This document shows positions 5,879 to 10,925 of a stretch of 10,991 nt of DNA, piece after piece. A program made the position numbers and the translations under genes. Every line of letters starts with the position of its first letter. Position 1 is the first letter of the stretch. The stretch spans positions 1 to 10,991 of the forward strand of contig JAFCBY010000042.1 of the NCBI GenBank assembly GCA_017610485.1, in the 5' to 3' direction. Below the pieces are notes generated by a model. The model worked only from the letters and a program-made list of their open reading frames with translations. It was not told the DNA's origin and did no database searches. This DNA is from Candidatus Falkowiibacteriota bacterium (GTDB taxonomy: Archaea; Iainarchaeota; Iainarchaeia; Iainarchaeales; GCA-2688035).

Positions 5879-5903
5879 AGGGTTCGACTCCCTCCCCTCG
5901 CTT
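5879..5903 (+). repeat. att-like site 2: exact copy of tRNA-Cys 3' end
   Basis: All 25 bases are identical to 4782-4806. The bases immediately before (gcga) and after (tttaat) differ from the tRNA, so identity stops sharply at both ends. No tRNA body is present. The site closes the first cassette and opens the second. Confidence 0.75.
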
Positions 5904-5937
5904 TTAATTTTTACTAATTCAAATTAAAATCAAACAT

Positions 5938-5949
5938 GTATTTAAATAC
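5938..5949 (+). promoter_or_regulatory. vapB2 promoter inside a perfect 12-bp palindrome
   Basis: GTATTTAAATAC is self-complementary and contains the TATA box TTTAAATA, centred about 28 bases before the ATG at 5972, so the transcript should be nearly leaderless. The overlap of TATA and palindrome suits repression by the dimeric antitoxin. Confidence 0.55.
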
Positions 5950-5971
5950 ACATACATACACAGAGTATACT

Positions 5972-6196
5972 ATGGGTACTAAAACCATTTCAATTACTGA
6001 AGAGGCATATGGAAGGCTGGACAACAGGAAAAAGGAAAGGGAAAGCTTTAGCGAGGTCATAAACAGGCTTACAAGCAAGAAAAGCCTGACAGAGTTTGCA
6101 GGAATCTTTTCAAAAGAAGAAGCAAAAGAATTGGAAGACAATATCAAGAAGGGAAGGGCTGCTGCAACAAAAAGACTTGAGAGAATAGGGGTCTGA
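5972..6196 (+). CDS. vapB: VapB-type antitoxin (DUF217/VAPB_antitox), cassette 2
   Basis: This 74-residue protein starts at MGTKTISI. It shows the DUF217 pattern: TKTISITEEAYGRL (3-16), RESFSEVINRL (23-33), then LTEFAGIFSKEEAKELEDNIKK (39-60), the toxin-binding tail. I chose ATG 5972 over the in-frame ATG at 5936 because the latter overlaps the promoter palindrome and would add twelve residues foreign to the family. The toxin gene follows after 5 bases. Similarity with the antitoxin of cassette 1 (ESFS, EFAG-x2-SKEE) shows the two cassettes carry related but diverged systems. Confidence 0.88.
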   Translation: MGTKTISITEEAYGRLDNRKKERESFSEVINRLTSKKSLTEFAGIFSKEEAKELEDNIKKGRAAATKRLERIGV

Positions 6197-6201
6197 AGCA
6201 A

Positions 6202-6591
6202 ATGATTCTTGACACAAGCTTTCTCGTAGACTTGCTGAGGAACAATCCTGCAGCAGTAACCAAAATATCGGAGATTGAAAAAGAAAACGAACCAGTTGCA
6301 ACAACGACAGTAAGCGTTTTTGAGATATGGCAAGGCCTGCCAAAGAAGAGCAGGGAGCAGCAGATCGAAAAGACTCTAGAACTGTTTAAGTCAATAAATG
6401 TTCTAAGCCTTGACTTTGACTCCGCAATAGAAGCAGGAAACATTCAACGAAAACTGACAAGGGCAGGACAAAAAATCGAGCCACAGGACGCCATGATTGC
6501 AGGCATAGCACGAATCAGAAGGGAAAAAGTGCTTACAAGGAATATTAAGCACTTTGAAAGAATAAACGGCTTGGAAGTCGAAACCTATTGA
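6202..6591 (+). CDS. vapC: VapC-type PIN-domain ribonuclease toxin, cassette 2
   Basis: This 129-residue PIN domain has D4 (ILDTSFLVDLLR), E41 (SVFEIWQGL), D96 (EPQDAMIAGIA) and LTRNIKHFERI (111-121, N114), so the whole Mg2+ site is kept. It pairs with the antitoxin 5 bases upstream. It has diverged well from the cassette 1 toxin outside the active-site motifs, so the cassettes are not a recent duplication. The third tRNA-derived repeat follows 29 bases after the stop. Target unknown. Confidence 0.92.
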   Translation: MILDTSFLVDLLRNNPAAVTKISEIEKENEPVATTTVSVFEIWQGLPKKSREQQIEKTLELFKSINVLSLDFDSAIEAGNIQRKLTRAGQKIEPQDAMIAGIARIRREKVLTRNIKHFERINGLEVETY

Positions 6592-6620
6592 AACTTGGCC
6601 CCTGACAAAACTTGCCGGCT

Positions 6621-6639
6621 TTCGACTCCCCCCCTCGCT
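6621..6639 (+). repeat. att-like site 3: degenerate copy of tRNA-Cys 3' end
   Basis: TTCGACTCCC followed by CCCCTCGCT matches the last 20 bases of tRNA-Cys with one T deleted. It is preceded by ttgccggc, comparable to ttgccagc before site 2. It closes the second cassette and looks like the oldest of the three copies. Confidence 0.6.
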
Positions 6640-6674
6640 ATCTTTTTATAGTAGAAAAGTTAAGTGGCAAATAG

Positions 6675-6842
6675 TTTGAAATCCAAAGCATTGAGCACGC
6701 AAACCGGTTACTCAAAAAGTTTCAAAAGCAGTACAACGACATGCCACACTCAAGCTTAAAATATCTTTCGCCCAATCAAGTCTACAGCGACAAACGAAAA
6801 AAACGGAGTCATATGCGTTGTCACCTAACAATTAAGCTTTAA
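6675..6842 (+). pseudogene. Decayed transposase C-terminus (rve/DDE integrase type)
   Basis: After an in-frame TAG, the frame reads FEIQSIEHANRLLKKFQKQ, then YNDMPHSSLKYLSPNQVY, then a basic tail, and stops at 6840-6842. The YNxxxPHSSLxYLSPxxVY block is the hallmark C-terminal end of rve-type transposases of IS3/IS481-like elements. The catalytic DDE core that should lie upstream is absent, since cassette 2 occupies that space, and there is no start codon. About 55 codons remain. It marks an old insertion that was truncated, possibly by arrival of the VapBC cassette. Terminal inverted repeats are not visible. Confidence 0.75.
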
Positions 6843-6847
6843 ATGCA
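6836..6847 (+). promoter_or_regulatory. TATA box of the plus-strand glycosyltransferase
   Basis: GCTTTAAATGCA is centred about 29 bases before the ATG at 6872, fitting a leaderless or near-leaderless transcript. It overlaps the end of the transposase remnant. Confidence 0.5.
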
Positions 6848-6871
6848 TTATCTTTACTGGGAGATTGTTCA

Positions 6872-7750
6872 ATGAGTTTTCCTATTTCCGTAATTGTTCC
6901 ATGCTACAATTCTGAAAAAACTCTTGTCAAGACCTTGGAATCGATGAAAAACCAGTCCTTTCAAAACTTTGAACTGATTGTTGTAGATGATGCCTCAACA
7001 GATGCTAGTGCCTCTTTAGCCAAATCCTTTGGAGCAAAGGTCATTTCACTTTCAAAAAGAAGGGGGCCGGCCTTTGCAAGAAACAAGGGTATTAAGGCGG
7101 CTTCCGGCAGCATCCTTTTGTTTACCGACGCCGATTGCCAACCTGAACCAAATTGGGTTGAAACTGTAATGGCTCTTTTGAGTGAAGGCAATGACGGAGT
7201 TGTAATGGGACAGGTTTTCGTTCCAGAGTCCTCTTTTCTTGCAAACAGCATTGCCAATCTTGGCTTTCCAGCAGGAGGCAATGCAGGTTTTGAAAACATT
7301 TGGCCTGTTTCAAAAGACGGTTTTACAAGCTATCTTTCTTCTTGCAATTTTGCAATAAGAAAACATGTTATAAAAAAGGTAAACTGCTTTGACCAATCTT
7401 TGCTCTATGCAGGGGGCGAAGACACTTTCCTGGCATTTCTTCTTTCTAAGAACAATATTAGAATAAAATACAGCCCCAAGGCGATTGTTTGGCATGAGCC
7501 AACCCATTCTTGGGCAAAGTTTCTTAAATGGCAGTTTATTAGAGGAAAGGCAAATTACCAGTTTAGGAAAAGGGTTGGCAGTGTCAGAAAGTATATTGGC
7601 TTGAGGCTGTGGTCTTCCAAAAACATTTTGAAAAAAAATGTTTTCTCCAGATATTTTCCAGCTGTCTTTTTGCTTCTTTTGCTAAGCTTTGTTTTGCAGC
7701 AGCTAGGATATTTTTGGGAATCTATAAGAAACTTTGTTGGTGGAAATTGA
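6872..7750 (+). CDS. Family 2 glycosyltransferase with C-terminal membrane anchor
   Basis: This 292-residue protein has a complete GT-A catalytic domain. It shows SVIVPCYNSEKTL (6-18), the nucleotide-binding VVDDASTD (37-44), GPAFARNKG (65-73), the metal-binding DAD (86-88 in LLFTDADCQPEPNW) and the catalytic-base region GGEDTFLAF (181-189, E183/D184). Residues 261-281 are a strong hydrophobic segment, so the enzyme is probably held at the inner face of the membrane. GT2 enzymes move a sugar from a nucleotide-sugar to a lipid- or glycan acceptor; donor and acceptor are unknown. The neighbouring second GT2, methyltransferase remnant and radical SAM gene suggest surface-glycan or S-layer glycan synthesis. 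Its last 48 bases overlap the convergent glycosyltransferase. Confidence 0.92.
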   Translation: MSFPISVIVPCYNSEKTLVKTLESMKNQSFQNFELIVVDDASTDASASLAKSFGAKVISLSKRRGPAFARNKGIKAASGSILLFTDADCQPEPNWVETVMALLSEGNDGVVMGQVFVPESSFLANSIANLGFPAGGNAGFENIWPVSKDGFTSYLSSCNFAIRKHVIKKVNCFDQSLLYAGGEDTFLAFLLSKNNIRIKYSPKAIVWHEPTHSWAKFLKWQFIRGKANYQFRKRVGSVRKYIGLRLWSSKNILKKNVFSRYFPAVFLLLLLSFVLQQLGYFWESIRNFVGGN

Positions 7751-8623
7751 ACCAATTATCCTGTTCCGTTTTTTTCTGTAAACCAAAAGACAAAAATTTT
7801 CAAACAGCGTTCCAAAAAGCCAGATTGTCTTGCCTGTTCCCCCCAATACCAGAAAGAGCATTTTTTCAGCCTTTGAATGCCCCTGGTTTGAAACAAACTT
7901 TTTAAGGCCGCTGATTGTCTTGTGTGACCTTTTTGGATAGCCCTCTTTGTTTTTTTTCCTAAGCAAATCGAGCTGTGATTGGGATTGGCCTCTTCTAAAT
8001 TCTCTTTTTAGGAAACAGGGGACATTTCTTGCATTGTACTTCACTATTGCAGTCTCCAGGAACACTGGATTATAGCCTAGACCTGTTGCCCGTTCCCCAA
8101 ACTCGAGGTCCACGCTTCCCAGTTCCATCGCCTTGTTGAACCCTCTAACTATTTCAAATTCGTTTTTTTTAACAAAGAGGTTGCCTGTTGCAGCAAAGCT
8201 GTTTGCAGTGTGAAGCCTTTGGTTCAATCTAAGGTTGAAAATTGTTCTCCTGATGAGGCTTTCTTCACAACACTCCATTTTTCCTCCGGCAATGCTTGCT
8301 TTTTTGTTTTCTTCAAAAAATTTATGCGCTTCCCTCAACCAATTTTTGTCTGCAAAACCGCCACTGTCAATAAAGGCCATTATTTTGCCCCCTGCCTTTT
8401 TTACGCCAAGGTTTCTTGCAGCGGAAGACCCTGGTTTTTTGCAGAGGACATATTTTACGGGATTTTCCTTTATTTTTTTTGCGGCACCATCACTTGAGTT
8501 GTTATCCACTACAATTACTTCGAATTTGTCTTTTGGGTAGTTCTGGTTAAGAAGGTGCACAATGCATTTTTCAATGGTCTTCTCAGCGTTTTTGACCGGG
8601 ATTATCACACTAAAGTCAATCAT
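7703..8623 (-). CDS. Family 2 glycosyltransferase lacking the second Asp of DxD
   Basis: This 306-residue protein has a GT-A domain with SVIIPVKNAEKTI (5-17), VVDNNSSDGA (38-47), GSSAARNLGV (65-74) and, at the metal site, AFIDSGGFADKNWL (83-96). The usual pattern there is D-x-D-x-x-P-D/E-x-x-W. Here D86 is kept, but the second Asp is Gly and the Pro is Ala. The late motif SVDLEFGERA (170-179) stands for the usual ED-x-DL-x-x-R block. Activity may therefore be weakened or metal-independent, unless the gene is decaying. A hydrophobic stretch near 260-290 could anchor it. The last 16 or so residues lie inside the overlap with the convergent glycosyltransferase and may be a read-on tail. Frame and family are clear; the substrate is unknown. 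Confidence 0.85.
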   Translation of the reverse strand: MIDFSVIIPVKNAEKTIEKCIVHLLNQNYPKDKFEVIVVDNNSSDGAAKKIKENPVKYVLCKKPGSSAARNLGVKKAGGKIMAFIDSGGFADKNWLREAHKFFEENKKASIAGGKMECCEESLIRRTIFNLRLNQRLHTANSFAATGNLFVKKNEFEIVRGFNKAMELGSVDLEFGERATGLGYNPVFLETAIVKYNARNVPCFLKREFRRGQSQSQLDLLRKKNKEGYPKRSHKTISGLKKFVSNQGHSKAEKMLFLVLGGTGKTIWLFGTLFENFCLLVYRKKRNRIIGSISTNKVSYRFPKIS

Positions 8624-8715
8624 GCAGATCTCAGCATAATTTCATCTGCGTTCATAATTTATTACTTTTCTTTAAATAATTGGTTTAAGGGCGCAAATTG
8701 CGGGAAGCGACAGGC
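8624..8715. promoter_or_regulatory. Divergent intergenic region with TATA-like elements
   Basis: Plus-strand ctttaaataatt (8670-8681) lies about 40 bases before the ATG at 8716. On the minus strand aataaattatg (8653-8663) lies about 34 bases before the ATG at 8623. Both are reasonable promoters, somewhat farther from the start than elsewhere in the window. Confidence 0.35.
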
Positions 8716-9206
8716 ATGTTTGATTGGCATAAAGACAGTTATGATTCTCTGCCAAGGTACAGTTCCTTTCTTACTCAGGTAATGGTCGCTCAAAACCTTT
8801 GCCCTAAAAGCATTCTTGAAGTTGGCATCGGTAACAAAACCTTTTCTGCCATTATGAAGGCCAAGGTTTCCAGACACTTGAACACATACCGTTTTCCGAT
8901 TTTGAAAAGGGATTTGGGGAATTGTGTCGTGTTTCAAAAAAATATGTAGTGATTTCCCTGCCAGTCATGTCGCTCTCTTTTGAAATGTTTTTCAGGCTAC
9001 CTGTCCTAAAAACTTTTTTTTGCAGGCTAAGGCTCTATAATGTTTTTCAGCCAAAACTTCCCAAAGGGCATTTTTGGGAAATCGGAAAAAGGGGCTATCC
9101 AATTAAAAAAATCAGATCCCTGTTGAGGAAAGAATGCAGCATACTTGAGGAAAGGATCCCACCCCTAAACAGCTACCATCACTTCTTTGTAATGGAAAAG
9201 AAATAG
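8716..9206 (+). pseudogene. Class I SAM methyltransferase, broken by internal deletion and frame change
   Basis: The first frame from ATG 8716 gives MFDWHKDSYDSLPRYSSF and then the SAM-binding motif I, ILEVGIGNKT, ending around MKAK (8853-8864). The next recognisable part is in another frame from about 8865: QTLEHIPFSDFEKGFGELC, RVSKKYVVISLP, and a tail with HFWEIGKRGYPIKKIRSLL and PPLNSYHHFFVMEKK, stopping at 9206. In intact relatives about 40-50 residues (the acidic residue binding the SAM ribose, the DIR-x-LPF region and the strand before LEHIPF) separate these parts. Here they are gone and the frame is shifted. Neither half could bind SAM and catalyse. It sits among glycan genes, so the intact ancestor probably methylated a glycan or a carrier. 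Assembly error is possible but would have to remove over 100 bases. Confidence 0.82.
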
Positions 9207-9286
9207 ACCCCAAGAGTAAAAAAAAGCCGGAAACCGCTCTACACTCAGAATTTAAATTGCTTCTCTCGCTGGGAAATTTCAACACG

Positions 9287-10414
9287 CTATTTTTGTTGTT
9301 TCCACCTGGATTGCCCAAAAGCAAGAAACCCGTAATTTTTTAGCATTGCCCAATCAACGGTTGTGCACGCTTTACAGGCCTCTAAACCATTACGGTTGTC
9401 TGTGAGCCTCTCCCTAAACTCCGAATATTTTGGGCCGTTCCAGATGTCTGAGAACTTGGAATTGTTAATATTACCCATTACATATTCTTTACCGCGCTCT
9501 AGCAGATGGCAGCAGGGAAAAACGTCCCCTTGAAATGAAACAGAGGTCGAAACCCAGGGGAGAAAACAGGGCCCTGTCTCCTGAATTTCCTTTACACTCT
9601 TCAAATTTAGCAAGGCATTTCTCCATTTAACCAAAAATTCTTTCTTATTCGCTTCATCGCAGTTGGCAATCTCTTCCTCCAAAGACCCTAGAACGCGTTT
9701 CTTATCCAAAGGAGTTGGCAGCACCCCATTTTTGGAGCCATAATCGTACACTGGAGTTATAAAACAATTGCCCAGCAGACCCCATTTTTTGACGCACTCA
9801 AACATCTTGCCATAATCCTGCAAGTTTTTTGTTTGAAGCGCACACTTTATACGCAGCTGTGTTTTACGCCGATCTATGTTATACAAGAGATTTTCGAAAT
9901 TCTCCACGCAAACATTAAAAGAATCGGTTTGAGTAACGGACCAAAATGATTCAGGAGTCGCGCCATGAAAAGAGAAGGTTAAAATGTTTGGCACGCATTT
10001 TAGAAAGGATTTTAATTTGTCTCCCGACATCAGCAACATGTTTGAATGCAAGCTGGTAATTATGCCTCTGTCCCTGCACAATTCAATAAACTTTGGAAGC
10101 TCATTGAACATCAAGGGCTCTCCCAAACCATCTAATGCAACGTGCAGTGGTTTTATTTCATCAACCAGGTTTTTAAAGAATTTAAAGGACATTTCTGTAG
10201 CGGATTTGATTGCAGGCCCCCTTAGTTGTTGCCTCAAACACATAGGGCAATTAAAGTTGCATTTTGAGGTGGCATTAATCTGAAGCAGTATTGGTAACCT
10301 GGGCGATGCTCTGGTCAAGCCAAGCACCATAGACCTAACAACTGAAAAAGATTTTCCAAAACGCGGAATAAAATCAAGCGGTTTCCGGCCAAAGAGAAGA
10401 TTTAGCTTGTTCAT
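9287..10414 (-). CDS. Radical SAM protein with SPASM-type C-terminal domain
   Basis: This 375-residue protein carries the [4Fe-4S] cluster motif C52-x3-C56-x2-C59 (KCNFNCPMC), the SAM-binding GLGEP (96-100), and SPASM-type cysteines C283 (GPCFLPW), C301-C302 (DVFPCCH), C347 and C350 (EACKACT). The MGNINNSKFSDIWN block (313-326) is typical of SPASM proteins. Such enzymes use the 5'-deoxyadenosyl radical, with auxiliary clusters held by the SPASM cysteines, for peptide maturation, dehydrogenation or other modification. No precursor peptide gene is visible nearby, and the neighbours are glycosyltransferases and a methyltransferase remnant, so a sugar or lipid substrate is more likely here. The substrate is unknown. 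The start at 10414 lies 27 bases from the second leader repeat, whose TATA-like element would give a leader of about 12 bases. Confidence 0.9.
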   Translation of the reverse strand: MNKLNLLFGRKPLDFIPRFGKSFSVVRSMVLGLTRASPRLPILLQINATSKCNFNCPMCLRQQLRGPAIKSATEMSFKFFKNLVDEIKPLHVALDGLGEPLMFNELPKFIELCRDRGIITSLHSNMLLMSGDKLKSFLKCVPNILTFSFHGATPESFWSVTQTDSFNVCVENFENLLYNIDRRKTQLRIKCALQTKNLQDYGKMFECVKKWGLLGNCFITPVYDYGSKNGVLPTPLDKKRVLGSLEEEIANCDEANKKEFLVKWRNALLNLKSVKEIQETGPCFLPWVSTSVSFQGDVFPCCHLLERGKEYVMGNINNSKFSDIWNGPKYSEFRERLTDNRNGLEACKACTTVDWAMLKNYGFLAFGQSRWKQQK

Positions 10415-10440
10415 AAGATAACCCTTTTTGGGTATTAAGC

Positions 10441-10581
10441 AACAAAGCTATAAAAAGCGTTTTGAGCTCTAAAATTTATTGCCAAAAAGTTTTCTTTTGA
10501 AAACGCAAAGGTTTTCTTTTGGTATAGCTTTTCTTTTGAGGAGGAAGTTTCTTTGCAAACTTTCTTTTTTAAAGAAAGTTT
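10441..10581. repeat. 140-bp leader repeat, copy 2
   Basis: This is a direct repeat of 4595-4734 with the two ends identical and few internal changes. The two base changes in hairpin GAAAAC/GTTTTC (10499-10516) fall in or beside the loop and leave the stem intact. The TATA-like element, GAGCTC, gaggagg and the 11-bp inverted repeat (10557-10581) are all kept. After the repeat there is no tRNA: the sequence continues into other hairpins and a TA operon. As with copy 1, a minus-strand gene starts just to its left. Confidence 0.85.
10448..10457 (-). promoter_or_regulatory. TATA box for the radical SAM gene
   Basis: Read on the minus strand, CTTTTTATAG is centred about 38 bases before the ATG at 10414, giving a predicted start near 10426. 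It corresponds to the element used by the ThiI-like gene in copy 1. Confidence 0.4.
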
Positions 10582-10661
10582 CAAATTGCCGCCAAGGCAA
10601 TTTGGGTTTCCCAAGGCTTTTGCGCGTGAGCGAAAAAGGCTTGCCGGCTGTTCGGCGAAGC
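10582..10661 (+). other. Hairpin-rich leader between repeat and vapB3
   Basis: CAAATTGCC (10582-10590) pairs perfectly with GGCAATTTG (10596-10604). TTGGG (10602-10606) pairs with CCCAA (10610-10614) and competes with it. A third hairpin pairs GCTT-GCCG (10639-10646) with CGGC-AAGC (10653-10661) through one bulged G. No gene is supported here. It could be a terminator region, a structured leader or remnants of small repeats. Confidence 0.4.
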
Positions 10662-10666
10662 ATATA

Positions 10667-10693
10667 TCTATAAATTGGTTATACCAGTATAAC
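10667..10693 (+). promoter_or_regulatory. vapB3 promoter with palindromic operator
   Basis: TCTATAAATT (10667-10676) is a good TATA box about 35 bases before the ATG at 10707. Directly after it, GTTATAC-CA-GTATAAC (10678-10693) is a perfect 7-bp inverted repeat lying between TATA and the predicted start. That position suits autorepression by the AbrB-type antitoxin. GGTGAT (10698-10703) is the ribosome site. Confidence 0.55.
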
Positions 10694-10706
10694 TATTGGT
10701 GATTGA

Positions 10707-10925
10707 ATGGTTGAGATTACTTCACAAGTAAGGCAATGGGGCAGGTCTGTTGGCGTCGTGATTCCGAAGGAAACAGCGGAAAAGGCACATATTAAGACAG
10801 GGGACAAAATAAGGCTTTTGATAATTGGGAAAAATCCGCTAAGAGAAACTTTTGGGATACTGAAACTGGAAAGACCAACAGAGGAAATAATGAAAGAAGT
10901 TGACAGGGAAGGATGGGATGAGTGA
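10707..10925 (+). CDS. vapB: AbrB/SpoVT-fold VapB antitoxin, system 3
   Basis: This 72-residue protein has the swapped-hairpin AbrB domain at residues 3-45 (ITSQVRQWGRSVGVVIPKETAEKAHIKTGDKIRLLII). The conserved WG-x-S-x-x-VVIPKE and GDK-x-RLL stretches are the DNA-binding dimer core. The tail RPTEEIMKEVDREGWDE (55-71) is the expected toxin-binding segment. It differs in fold from the two DUF217 antitoxins of the tRNA-linked cassettes. GGTGAT lies 3 bases before the ATG, and the 16-base start region matches that of vapB1 with one mismatch. It overlaps the downstream toxin by 8 bases. Confidence 0.92.
   Translation: MVEITSQVRQWGRSVGVVIPKETAEKAHIKTGDKIRLLIIGKNPLRETFGILKLERPTEEIMKEVDREGWDE

Noticed and set aside
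5879..5903. Second tRNA gene at the repeat copy
   Set aside because: No D arm, anticodon arm or 5' acceptor strand precedes it; only the 3' part of the tRNA is present.
4782..6639. CRISPR array made of the three tRNA-derived repeats
   Set aside because: The spacing is about 0.7-1.1 kb with genes between, not 30-40 base spacers. The repeat is plainly tRNA sequence.
10479..10673. Open frames on both strands over the second leader repeat
   Set aside because: They translate AT-rich repeat and hairpins into low-complexity Phe/Lys/Leu/Arg sequence. They do not persist in copy 1 and overlap the vapB3 promoter.
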